A stretch of DNA of 64,000 nucleotides, taken from Lunularia cruciata. Lineage: Eukaryota; Streptophyta; Marchantiopsida; Lunulariales; Lunulariaceae. The position numbers and the translations under genes were made by a program. Shown one piece after another: positions 37,177 through 47,183 of this stretch. The first letter of the stretch is position 1. Every line of letters starts with the position of its first letter. A model generated the notes under the pieces. It searched no databases, was not told the DNA's origin, and was given only the letters and a program-made list of their open reading frames with translations. The DNA lies in the NCBI GenBank assembly GCA_948567375.1, contig OX419761.1:38442501-38506500 (forward strand), read 5' to 3'.

Positions 37177-37635
37177 GTGATCATGGAAGCGGTTATGAAG
37201 CATAAGTGGATGACCTACCTCACAAATAGCCAAGCCATTTTCTATTGGTACATGTTACAACAAGAACCTATCAATAAGGCAAACATGTTCTACATTCAAG
37301 CAAGGAGTCTACACAAAGAGTTTGAGGAAGATGGTGGAGCAACTTACCTGGCCCTCTTTGTAATCCATTTCTGCATGGAGCTCAATTTACTAACAAAAGA
37401 GGAGTGCAAGAAGTACCCAAGCCATTTCCATATGGTGGTGAAATTTTCCTTACAACCCAAAGACAAATCATTGACCAAGAAGTATTGGGAAGTGGATGCA
37501 AAGTATGCAATAATAGGTGAATTCATGCTAATGGAGCATGAAGTGGCCACCACAAAGGTGAAGACAAAGCAAAACACTCCAATAAATTCTTTGAAACCAT
37601 CTAGGAGACCAAGGGAAGAATCATCAAGTGATTGA
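37177..37635 (+). pseudogene. Degenerate repeat family B, copy 2 (152-residue open frame)
   Basis: This is the longest open frame in the A+T-rich island. It encodes a conserved-looking block (MTYLTNSQAIF, ATYLALFVIHF, LNLLTKEE, KYWEVDAKYAIIGEF) and then a Lys/Glu/Ser-rich tail that continues downstream in broken frames to about 38.5 kb with coiled-coil character. Homology to the inverted copy at 33.6-34.06 kb shows that this was a real protein. No catalytic motif or known domain is seen. The upstream sequence is also broken, so the start is unknown. Confidence 0.5.
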
Positions 37636-39599
37636 AGTACCTTTGGAAGAGGAGATTGAAGACTCTGAAGAAGAGGAGGAGGAACAAGAGCATGATTCTT
37701 TCAAGGAATTGAGGAGCAATATGAAGACGCCCTATCTGTGTTGAACCTCAAGAAGAATGTAAGACAAGAGAATAAAGTCAAAGAACAAGGTTGGACATTG
37801 CATTCCTCCAAAGAACCTACTTTGTAAACACCAATTACAAAGTAGTTGTCCAAGAAGAGAAGCATATGAACTCCAAAGGCCAACAAGAACATGAACTTTA
37901 GCTCAAAGTAGAACGAAAAGAAGTAGTAGAAGTATAAGCCAAAGTACAAGTAGAGGAGGAAGGCAAGGATAATTGAAAGATGTATGGATTGAAGTTAGAG
38001 AAGGATTGGCCTAGGTAACTTGAGTGCAAATGAAGAAATAAGTGTAGCTCAAGTATGAAGATCAACTACAAGCTAAAGATGAAGAAGTTATAAGTACTTG
38101 TAGCAAGTTGGAGAATTCCAATATTCAGATCATGACCTCAGATTTGCAAATGGCCAAGCATCACCAAGAGATGGTACCTCAATTGAACCAACTAGCCAAA
38201 GACCTAAAGAAGAAGAAGGAAGTAACAGAAGCAAAGCATATAATGAAGGAAGTAAAGAAGGAAGTAGGAAGACATATTTAACCATCACCTAGAGGAAGAG
38301 AAGTTGAAGGCAATTCAATGGCTAGAGGAAGCCCAAGATCAATTTGTAGGGATGTGAAAGGTAGAAACCAAAGGGAAGATAAAAACAACAAAGATGCACA
38401 AATTGAAATTGTAGTTCTAGAAGTTGGAGGTAAAACTTACTAAGAGTAGCAAATGGACCAATTAGCAATTAGACGTAGGAAACATATAAATAGGAAGTTC
38501 ATTGAAGTTTGTGATGCCTATCTATTAAAGATAGCATAATACAAGGAGCAAATCAAACTCCTACTAAGGAAGTTTAAAGGCACGGTACTTCTTTGCAGCA
38601 AGAATCTTAGGCCAAAGATACTTCACTAGAAGAAGTTTTTTGTGGTTGTACAAGAGTTAGAGTAGGAAGTTAATAGAAGACCTTTGTAGTTGTAAATACT
38701 TCAAAGGAAGTTCTTCAAGGTTGTTTAGGACTTTGTATTTGTGCAAGTCTTCAAAGTTGTAAGGCCAAAATGATGTAAATTCAAATTGACTTTGGGGAAA
38801 TCTGATACCTTCCTTGACATGTATAAGGCACATAATTAAACTAACAATAATGAGAATAAGATGGGATTAGAATCTTAAGTGTGTGATGTAGGTAGTGATA
38901 GTGGAATTTTATGTAATCCACTTAGGCTCTCCATCCCTTTGGGATGAGGTAGAAATGTACTTAAGGCTTCAGCACAAAGTCATTTGGGTTCATTTCTCCT
39001 ACCATCAAAGTCAATAAAGAGGACCATAAGTTCTTCACAAACTATATTATTTCATTTTGCATGGTGGTGAATGCTTGTTTTGAGTAATGGTAAGGAATTT
39101 CCCACAGTATCACAAGTGCTCAAGTTTAAGCATGCACATTTATACTTAATCAAGACATATGATTCCTGAAGGATTCAAAGGAGTGAACCTATACATTGAG
39201 GAGTCAAGTTGGATTTGGAGAACTCGGAGCACCACAAAATTAAAAATCAAAGGCATTTGACTGATGCAAAGACACCTTTGGAGCATGTCTTCAAGGAAGG
39301 GCAGATAGCAACCAACCAACTTCTTAGTTGAAGACTTTGAAGTGAAAGAGCTTTTTGGTGAAGTAGGCCATCACCTTAAAAATTAATTGGGAACCTATTT
39401 GCAGTGAATGTGATTTTAGTTTCACTTTTACCCAGTGTGCCACGAGAGGTGACATTACTTTCTTCTAGGAGTGGCTTTTGCCCAAGAGGGTAAACAAGAA
39501 ATAATAAACAAACTATAGCTAAGTGACATGCACTTTCACTTTTGGTCATTCCCAAACCGTATCCTCTAGGGACCGATATGTTCTAACCAACTTAGTAGT

Positions 39600-42300
39600 A
39601 TTTGTGCAAAATTGAGTCACCACAATATATGATATTCTTTTTCATCTTGTCTTATCTTTCTTCTTTGAATTGCTTAGATTTAGAGTTAACTTAGATATTT
39701 ATATTTCATTGAAAATCTATGATATATATTCTATTATTATATTATTAATAAGTCAAAAGAGAATGATTGAAAATTAATATCAAAAATAGTAATATTAGCT
39801 TAGATCTAAAAGACTCCACTCTACTAGATGATATTAAGAGGTTCATGATAATATATACCAAATTAGTCAATAAATATCAATCTTATATTTAAAATCTTAT
39901 TGCAAAAATAACTAGTTTAGAATAATATGTAATTGCATATTTGCATCTCAAGATGGAGCAAAATCAATTATTTGAGACTAAATATAAGACTAGAAGTATC
40001 AATAATTTGAGGATGAATATAACAAGAAAAAAATTGTTTTATTATTTATAATATTAATATAATTTCACCCATATTTACTAAAAAGATCAAAACTCTTATA
40101 TATTATTCTAGATAAGTTAGCTAAATTTGCTAATGTTTGCTCCAATGTTAACCACATTAGCTAATTCTACTTCTAAATACTTCAAAATAGTTAATAAAGT
40201 AAGTTTTGAGGTTTTTGAACTGCTTCACCTATTGTATAGTAAAACCAAATTTTTTCAAATGATATTATTATATCACTCTTATTTCAGAATCTATGTTATT
40301 AAGAGCAGATCAAGTATATGGAAAGCAAAAAGAATAGAGTGGATAAGGCAAGGCACCCCTATGAATTTGTCAAATGTATTAAATTAAAGTTTGATATGAC
40401 TCATAGATTTTGGGACTTGGTTCTGCAATAATTATAGGTTTGTTGAATACTAGTATAGACATCTAATGCATTTTATGGGTATGTGCATCAACATCCAATA
40501 TGTTTTGGTATTCCTCTAAAAATTAAGCATCACCATTATGTTAAATGTTACTCATCTCATATTATGTTATTTATATTTAGAAATGGAAATTATTTCAAAT
40601 TAATAATAATAGAAATATTTCATCAAGATGTGAAGCTATAATGCAAAGTGTAGAGCATGTAGTGGAAAGTTAGTTAAATTAAGTGGAGTGGACCTACGTC
40701 ATTGGTTAATTGATAAAACTGAAATAACAATTATTCTATCTCATAAACAAATTTTTTTTACTAAATGTAATTGGATTTTATTTATTTAATCTATTAATTC
40801 TTTTTATTCTTGTTATTCCAATTTACCAAAAATAAGCCATTTATTTTATATATTTGGATATAATATAAATCATTAAATTTTAATATTTTTTTATTAATTA
40901 TTATATTAATAGATATTTCTCAAAAATCATTTCACGTATAATTATAAGAATTTTCAGTGTAATACCTAAAATTGACTTCAAGTTAATTATATATCCAATC
41001 ATCAAAAAATTTATTTTTAATTCAACTTGAAATATTAATGTTGTGAAGGAAATTTTATTATACTTCTCATCATAGTAAACATAATTTATTTTATAAATAA
41101 TGAAATGAGAAATATATCCTCTAAAATAATAGATTTATTTATTCATATGTTTAATTTTGTATTATTATAACATTTTTAATTAAATTAAATAAATTTTTAT
41201 TTTTAAAAGATTTTATAAAATATCAAAAAAATAATTCAAAACTAATAAATCTCTTATTATATCATAGATTAAATTTTATTCACTAGTATAAATAATAATA
41301 TCTGCTAGAAATGATGGGATAATCTGTAAGATTTTAAAATACAATGGCTCATGAAGTGCACGGTCATCCAATTAAACGGTATTATATGGGATTGAGATTA
41401 AGCATAGAATCATCATATTATGCTACAATTCAAAAAAATGAGGAAATAAGCTCTAGCCTAAAATATGTACTATTTATGTTTTATTGACTGCACATGTCTT
41501 TTTCAAAAGTGGATGATAGTAATAACAGACAGTTGATAAAATGAAATTAAAATTTGGTTGTTTCTTTGAATGATGTACCAATGTATTTCATGAAATTATC
41601 AATGATTTTTAAATGAAAATTAAAAGAATATACAATTCTTACTTCATTAGAATAGGTATCACAGTATAATTTAATTACTGAGTATTCTTGACAATACAAC
41701 TTTTGACCAAACTTCTCTTACAATAGGTCTAAAATTTCAATAAACATCAAGTTAATATAAGATTTGGTGCTTTAAATTTTTCTTTAAAAAATATTTTTAA
41801 ATGAATAATAAATAACTCTCTCTCAATTAGACAAAATAATATTACAAAATTTTGGAATATCTAGGGTAGAAGTGCAATTTAAATATATTTTCTCACATTA
41901 TTAGTAAAGATATAGATTAATATAAATAAGGATTAATGGTTAACATAAATTAAATTAAATATAGTCAAGTGCTAATGTACTAGTGGATAATCCAAATTCT
42001 TTTATTATAAATAAATTTTTATAGTAATTAGAAACTAAAAATAAGAACCATCTAGTGTTTAGTTTATCAATAGGTTTTTAAAGAACAAAATATTCACTTT
42101 CATACAAATTCCACTAAAAGAACTTGATCTGAAATAACACCATTTTATTTTATTAATAAGTTCTTTTTACACTTCTCTTAGTAACCTTGCTATTCCTACT
42201 TAGAGAAAAAAATTATGCTAAAAGAACATCACAAAATAAAACATAACTCTAGATACAAAATCATTATTTGACAACACAATAAATGTCAAATTGCACAAAT
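39600..42300. other. Extremely A+T-rich tract
   Basis: Long runs consist almost only of A and T, with no frame of note and no recognisable repeat boundary. It may be the most decayed part of the repeat island. Confidence 0.6.
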
Positions 42301-43133
42301 TTGATAAGTAGTAGGTCATTCACACAAAGATACAATTTGGATGTGGTCAAATACAACAAGAAATATCACAAGATAGTTCTTTTCTATTATCTGTTTAACC
42401 TATTGGGCAGAAGAGGAGCACTTATGTCTGAAGATGAAGTATTAAAAAATGCTTTCTACTTTCAAAACTACAACACTAAGAGAGTTCTATCAAGGCATTG
42501 CTTCTAAGAAATGACAATAAAAACCAGAGATCAAACACACAAGGCTTTCAAAAATTCCATCTACAAAGATTCATCATTACTCATAGACATAAAGGAACAC
42601 ACTAATACTTCCTAAAATTAAATAAGCACCTAAAGTGGAAGCTCTTTCACTTTATTCATCTCGTGCTCTAAACTAAACATAAAATGTGGCAAACACACCG
42701 CTTAAACAATTTAAAACTCTAAAGTAGCTTTGAAACCTAATTTTAATCAGCTATAATAGAGAAATGAATTAATTATTCCAAAAAGGAACTACCATTGAGA
42801 CCTTTCTACTTCTCCAATGGTTGAAATAGTCCTAAATCTTAAAGATCTTGCATGTCTACTTCCTTCACCTTAGTATACTACTCTTAAGGATCATATCTAG
42901 ATGGCAAAAAGACCTCCATGATGGATTATAGCAATTATAGCATAGGAAATTTGATTTAGCATGCAATATTGGTTTGCCATTGTTTCTCATGCATTAGCTC
43001 CAAAATCAAGAAATATTTAGGATCTTCAAATGTTCATAACTCCCAAAACTTGTCATCTTTGACTCAATCAAAACTCTTACAAGGACAATTCAAACAAGGT
43101 AAAGAACACCTGAATTGTTTGTGTGATGACTAG

Positions 43134-43138
43134 GATAC
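43134..43138. repeat. Target-site duplication GATAC (left)
   Basis: GATAC directly abuts the left LTR and is repeated at 48788-48792 directly after the right LTR, as expected from Ty3/gypsy integration (5-bp duplication). Confidence 0.95.
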
Positions 43139-43242
43139 TGTAAAAGACCGAAACCGAGGAGAGAAATAGGAGAATGGAAACTCACATTGGGACACTTGAA
43201 TGAGGGAAAACTCCGAATGCCTAACATGAGCCTCGGCCTTGG

Positions 43243-43250
43243 TATTTATA
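43243..43250 (-). promoter_or_regulatory. TATA box of the LTR promoter (3' LTR copy)
   Basis: TATAAATA reads on the minus strand, with the heat-shock elements directly upstream. Transcription would start about 25-35 bases on, near 43215. The functional copy for this element is the one in the 5' LTR at 48459-48466. Confidence 0.75.
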
Positions 43251-43269
43251 GGTAGCATACAAGTCCCTT

Positions 43270-43501
43270 GAAGCTTCTCAAGAAGCTTCCTTGAGCCGCT
43301 TTCTTGGAGTGCAAGCCAAGTTAACTAGGAAGCTTCTCAAGAAGCTTCCTTCTAGAAGCCGCCTACTTGGCGTGCAAGCTAAGCTAGTTAGAAGCTTCTA
43401 GAAGCTTCCTTCTGGAAGCTACCTGCTTAGGGCGCAAGTTAACTAGTTAGGAAGCTTCCCAAGAAGCTTCTTAGATGCTTCTAGAATATTCTAGAATATT
43501 C
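43270..43501 (-). promoter_or_regulatory. Heat-shock-element array in LTR U3 (3' LTR)
   Basis: Alternating GAA and TTC units are packed here. GAAGCTTC dyads lie at 43270, 43282, 43329, 43341, 43451 and 43463. Four contiguous units (GAA-TTC-GAA-TTC with 2-base spacers) lie at 43391-43408, and five contiguous units (TTC-GAA-TTC-GAA-TTC, spacers TA) at 43479-43501. nGAAnnTTCn arrays are the established binding site of heat-shock factor. The array is organised as about 3.5 tandem units of roughly 60 bp starting at 43270, 43329, 43391 and 43451. It lies upstream of the TATA box in the transcribed direction. Confidence 0.85.
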
Positions 43502-43505
43502 TAGG

Positions 43506-45236
43506 CTATTTTGTCTTATTATCTACTTCATAAGCTCGACTAACTTCGTCGCTAAACTCCATATTGTTACATATTCCCCCGCCGCTAGTTGGTGACGTCC
43601 TCGTCGCCAGTGAAGCTTCGAATTCCTTGATGGCCATCTGTGCATTCTGGAGGTGAGAAAGAGGTTCCCATGTGGCATCATGAAGGGGATACCATTTCCA
43701 AAGGACCTTGTACTCCGTGTGTTGGCGACGGCCTCGTTGAATATGGCGATGCGTAAGGATACGATCAACTTCGTACTCCTCATGATCATTGATAGGGATA
43801 GGAAGAGGGGGAGGTTGGACTCGAGAGGAAAAGGAAGAAGGGTTAGGAACAAAGGGTTTCAACTTGGAAACATGAAAGACAGGATGGATATGCATGTGAC
43901 AAGGTAAGGCAAGATGATAAGCAACAGGAGAGATAATGTGGGTGATATCAAAGGGTCCTATCCAATTAGGAGCAAGTTTACAAACTTGGGTATCAAGTGG
44001 GAGAGGGAGGTTACTAGAGGATAGCATGACTTTATCACCAACTTCAAAGGTGAGATCACGACGATGATGGTCTGCATTTTGTTTTTGGCGATTCTGAGCA
44101 ACAAGGAGGTGAGACTTGGCTTGTTGGAGAGAGCGGGATATAGTGGTCAAGAATGTAGAAGTATGAGGAACCTGAGAGGGAGGGGGAGCAAGAAGAGAAT
44201 CTAGAACAAGCGGATCTTGGCCAAAATTGAGAAAGAAGGGAGAAAATCCAATGCTTGCCTGTTTGGAATTGTTGTAGGCAAATTCTGCAGCTGCAAGACA
44301 TTCATCCCAGTCGGTATGGTGGACATTGACAAAGGCCCGCAACATATCCTCCAATGTACGATTGGCACGTTCGGTTTGTCCATCAGTTTGAGGATGATAG
44401 GCCGTGGACAAAGCAAGCTTGGTGCCGAGTATCTGGAAGAGTGCTTGCCAAAACTTCTCGGTAAAGCGAGGATCACGGTCGGAGATGAGTACGCGTGGCA
44501 TGCCATGATGCTTGAAGACATTGTTGAAGTAGATTTGTGCTAAGGTTGGAGCATCCACGGTATCACAGGTTGGTGCCAAGTGGATTTGCTTACTAAGCTT
44601 ATCCACAAACACCACGATGGCGGTGTGTCCTTGTTTTGTCTTTGGCAAGGATGTGATGAGATCCAAGCTCACATGCTCCCAACGAGCGGATGGAATGGCA
44701 AGTGGTTGAAGGAGTCCACTCGGCTTCTGGTTGCTGGCCTTGTTCTGTTGGCAACTCTCACATGATCGAACAAAGTCTCGAACATCTCGTGTCATGTTGG
44801 GCCACCACCATTGGCGTTGGAGGGTGCCCAAGGTGTTGTCCACTCCCATGTGACCAGCTATTGGTAAATCATGGGCTTCTTGAAGGCGCACAAGTCGAAG
44901 ATCACCTTTGGCTGGAACATAGATCTGGTCTGCATGGAATAAAAGGCCTTCCTTGAAGGAGAAGGTGTTGTACTCCTTGTCGCATGCTGTCAAACGATCG
45001 TGTACCATTTGGAAGAAGGGATCTTGTCGTAGAGCTGATTGAAACTCATTGTGGACCTTAGGGTCAATGGACACCGTTGTAATTGCCACCGTGATGAAAG
45101 GAAGATCCTTCAAATCAGGTCGTCGTGATAGAGCATCGGGAATGACATGGAACCGACCTGGTTTGTACTCAAGTTTGATGTCAAAAAATTGGAGTTGCTC
45201 TTCCCATCGATGATGCCGGCTCTTCATGTGCTCCAA
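43506..45236 (-). CDS. Chromovirus pol, 3' part: RNase H end, integrase and chromodomain
   Basis: This 576-residue frame starts with the end of RNase H (VIPDALSRRP). It carries the integrase zinc finger His122, His129, Cys159 and Cys162, and the catalytic core Asp192 (LDLITSLP), Asp253 (ISDRDPRF) and Glu289 (QTERANRT), with exact D-x35-E spacing. A chromodomain spans about residues 486-545 (EYEVDRILTHR, YPLHDATWEP). The integrase inserts cDNA into the genome; the chromodomain is thought to steer it to heterochromatin. In the chromodomain the usual KWKGYP reads LWKWYP, changing a normally conserved Gly. The last 21 or so codons lie inside the 3' LTR. The frame is separated from the upstream pol frame by a small deletion near 45240 and a TGA at 45334, so the ATG shown is only the first in frame. 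Confidence 0.9.
   Translation of the reverse strand: MEHMKSRHHRWEEQLQFFDIKLEYKPGRFHVIPDALSRRPDLKDLPFITVAITTVSIDPKVHNEFQSALRQDPFFQMVHDRLTACDKEYNTFSFKEGLLFHADQIYVPAKGDLRLVRLQEAHDLPIAGHMGVDNTLGTLQRQWWWPNMTRDVRDFVRSCESCQQNKASNQKPSGLLQPLAIPSARWEHVSLDLITSLPKTKQGHTAIVVFVDKLSKQIHLAPTCDTVDAPTLAQIYFNNVFKHHGMPRVLISDRDPRFTEKFWQALFQILGTKLALSTAYHPQTDGQTERANRTLEDMLRAFVNVHHTDWDECLAAAEFAYNNSKQASIGFSPFFLNFGQDPLVLDSLLAPPPSQVPHTSTFLTTISRSLQQAKSHLLVAQNRQKQNADHHRRDLTFEVGDKVMLSSSNLPLPLDTQVCKLAPNWIGPFDITHIISPVAYHLALPCHMHIHPVFHVSKLKPFVPNPSSFSSRVQPPPLPIPINDHEEYEVDRILTHRHIQRGRRQHTEYKVLWKWYPLHDATWEPLSHLQNAQMAIKEFEASLATRTSPTSGGGICNNMEFSDEVSRAYEVDNKTK
43572..43583 (-). promoter_or_regulatory. Polypurine tract
   Basis: GGCGGGGGAATA on the minus strand lies immediately before the 3' LTR start (TGTAACA). 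It is the expected primer for plus-strand cDNA synthesis. Confidence 0.75.
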
Positions 45237-45333
45237 GTGTAAGGTTGTGATCAGTTCGCATGATCACTTGTTTCCCCAAGAGATAATGCCTCCATACCTT
45301 GGTGGCATATACCATTGCAAGTTGTTCCCGATC

Positions 45334-47157
45334 TCAAGCAAAGTAATTTCTTTCCGCTGTATTTAGTCGGCGAGACACAAAGGCAATCGGATGTAGTCCA
45401 TCTGGAAATTCTTGTTGCAACACAGCTCCAATTGCAAAGTTAGAAACATCAAAATCAACCACACAAGGTAGTTGAGGATCATATGGTTGAAGAATAGGTC
45501 TTGAAGACACCATATGCTTTAAATTTTGGAATGCTTCTTCATGCTTGGTGGTCCACTGGAAGCTCAAGTTCTTTCCCAAGAGGTCAGTCAATGGTGCAGC
45601 CACATGAGCATAATAGTGAATGAACCGTCGGTAAAAACTGGCCAGTCCATTGAATGCTCGTACTTCTGTAGCATCCTTTGGAGTAGGCCAATCAGTAATG
45701 GCCTTGATCTTCTCTTCTTCCATCTTGATCCCCTCTGATGAGATCTTATGACCCAAGAAGGTAACCTCCTTCTGCCAAAAAGCACACTTTGACTTCTTGC
45801 AGTAAAATTTCCACTGCCGTAGTTGTCTTAGGACTTCTCGCACATGATTCACATGTTCTGCCTCTGTCCTGCTATAGATTAAGATATCATCTAAGAACAC
45901 CACCACGGACCGATCCAATAGTCCCTCCAACACTCGATGCATCTGATCCATGAAGACTACTGGAGCATTAGTGAGTCCGAAAGGTAGAACTCTCCACTCA
46001 AAATGTCCATACCTTGTGCGAAAAGTAGTCTTTTGCATGTCCTCTCCTTCAATAGGAATTTGCCAATAGCCGCTACGAAGATCCAGCTTGGAAAAGTAGC
46101 GTGCTCCACTTAGTTGATCAAGCAGGTCATCAATCCGAGGCAAGGGATATGCATTCTTCACGGTTTGCTTATTGAGCCCACGGTAATCAATACAGAAACG
46201 AAGTCCTCCATCCTTCTTTGGAACAAATAGTACCGGTGCTCCCCAAGGGGAGGTACTATGTCGTATGAAATCCTTCTCCAACAACTCTGTAAGTGTTGTT
46301 CGCAACTCCTCCAACTCCTTTGGTGAGAGCCGATAGATTGGTCTACTCACTGGAATACTCCCTGGCAATAACTCAATCTTGAAGGGCATACCTCGATCGG
46401 AGGGTAATCCCTTTGGCAGATCATCCGGAAACACATCTGCAAACTCCTGAACTATCCGATCAACCATTGCTTGATGCGGCACTTGGCCCTCCTCAGATTG
46501 TTCTTGTGCAATCGGCTTGATCCACACCGCAAATATAGACTTATCGTCCTCCAAAGCTTGCTCTATGGCTGCTTCATTCACAAACTTCCCTTCTAGGGAC
46601 TCATCTCTCTTCCAAGCTTGCTCCATGGTTGCCTTCTTGGCAAACTTCCCATCTTGGGACTCATCTCCCTTCCAGATTCGCTCTATGGCTACCTTCTCGA
46701 CAAACTTCCCATCTTGGGACTGACTATTCTTAGGTGTCTTACTCAGAGGTGCCAGACAACCTAATCGGAAATTCCTACCTTGGTCTTGTACTTGAATTTG
46801 GTGTCGGGTCCAATCAAATTGAACCTTATGACATTCAAGCCAAGGTAGACCTAGAATGATATCATAGTGTAGAGGTGCCACTACAAACCTCATACACTCC
46901 AAATACTCCTTCCTAATCTTGAAGGTAACTAGATGCAAGGTGCGGAATGCAGAACCCTTTCTACCATCCGCCATCATCAAACTACTTCCAATCACTAGCT
47001 TGATAGGAATACCCAATTCCTTTGCTACTTGCATAGACATGCAATTCTCTGAACTTCCAGAATCAACCAAAATTCTACAACCCTGATTAGATATCATACC
47101 TTGCAAGTGAAGCAAACTTGCATAGGTCGAGCCTTCAATCCCATTGGAACAAATCAA
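45334..47157 (-). CDS. Chromovirus pol, 5' part: protease, reverse transcriptase, RNase H
   Basis: This 607-residue frame contains an aspartic protease with VDSGSS (Asp32) and IILGLPWL near 100. A linker with three 20-residue tandem repeats follows (about residues 147-206, each with GKF). The reverse transcriptase starts at about residue 255 with [39 protein letters not shown] and the catalytic [10 protein letters not shown] (Asp423, Asp424). The beginning of RNase H ([13 protein letters not shown]) is present. The frame ends at a TGA (45336-45334) inside RNase H, just after ERNYFA; homologous coding continues past it to a frameshift near 45240. Relative to gag it lies in the -1 frame. All catalytic residues of protease and reverse transcriptase are present. 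Confidence 0.92.
   Translation of the reverse strand: MICSNGIEGSTYASLLHLQGMISNQGCRILVDSGSSENCMSMQVAKELGIPIKLVIGSSLMMADGRKGSAFRTLHLVTFKIRKEYLECMRFVVAPLHYDIILGLPWLECHKVQFDWTRHQIQVQDQGRNFRLGCLAPLSKTPKNSQSQDGKFVEKVAIERIWKGDESQDGKFAKKATMEQAWKRDESLEGKFVNEAAIEQALEDDKSIFAVWIKPIAQEQSEEGQVPHQAMVDRIVQEFADVFPDDLPKGLPSDRGMPFKIELLPGSIPVSRPIYRLSPKELEELRTTLTELLEKDFIRHSTSPWGAPVLFVPKKDGGLRFCIDYRGLNKQTVKNAYPLPRIDDLLDQLSGARYFSKLDLRSGYWQIPIEGEDMQKTTFRTRYGHFEWRVLPFGLTNAPVVFMDQMHRVLEGLLDRSVVVFLDDILIYSRTEAEHVNHVREVLRQLRQWKFYCKKSKCAFWQKEVTFLGHKISSEGIKMEEEKIKAITDWPTPKDATEVRAFNGLASFYRRFIHYYAHVAAPLTDLLGKNLSFQWTTKHEEAFQNLKHMVSSRPILQPYDPQLPCVVDFDVSNFAIGAVLQQEFPDGLHPIAFVSRRLNTAERNYFA
46540..46719 (-). repeat. Three 60-bp tandem repeats in the protease-RT linker
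   Basis: Three in-frame copies of a 20-residue unit follow one another. They begin [18 protein letters not shown] and SLEGKFVNE and keep the E-x-A/I-x-R/Q..W/L pattern. Length is exactly 3 x 60 bp, so the reading frame is kept. Confidence 0.85.
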
Positions 47158-47183
47158 GCTCCCAGTAGGCGGCTCAAAATCTC

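Larger units (their letters stand above)
18900..43133. mobile_element. A+T-rich island of degenerate transposon-derived repeats
   Basis: Over about 24 kb no intact gene is recognisable. The sequence is A+T-rich (extreme between about 39.6 and 42.3 kb) and full of short frames broken by many stops. Two repeat families are recognisable as coding in origin because distant copies in opposite orientation still translate to similar proteins: one at about 21.45-21.85 kb (-) and 28.74-29.06 kb (+), the other at about 33.6-34.1 kb (-) and 37.18-37.64 kb (+). Purine-rich Lys/Glu coding of coiled-coil type follows the second family on both sides. A less A+T-rich patch lies at 25.4-26.25 kb. The likeliest reading is old, silenced, nested retrotransposons; their class cannot be assigned from what is visible. 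Confidence 0.6.
43139..43571 (-). repeat. 3' LTR of the chromovirus
   Basis: This 433-bp LTR starts TG and ends CA on the plus strand. It differs from the 5' LTR at 43205, 43222, 43224, about 43297 and 43548. Four of the five are transitions, and two of these are CpG versus CpA. In element orientation U3 runs from 43571 down to about 43220 and contains the heat-shock elements and TATA box; R-U5 is the last 80 to 100 bp. Confidence 0.97.

Noticed and set aside
44217-44543. Plus-strand frames of about 60 to 110 residues across 43.6-45 kb
   Set aside because: They are shadows of the integrase frame on the opposite strand.
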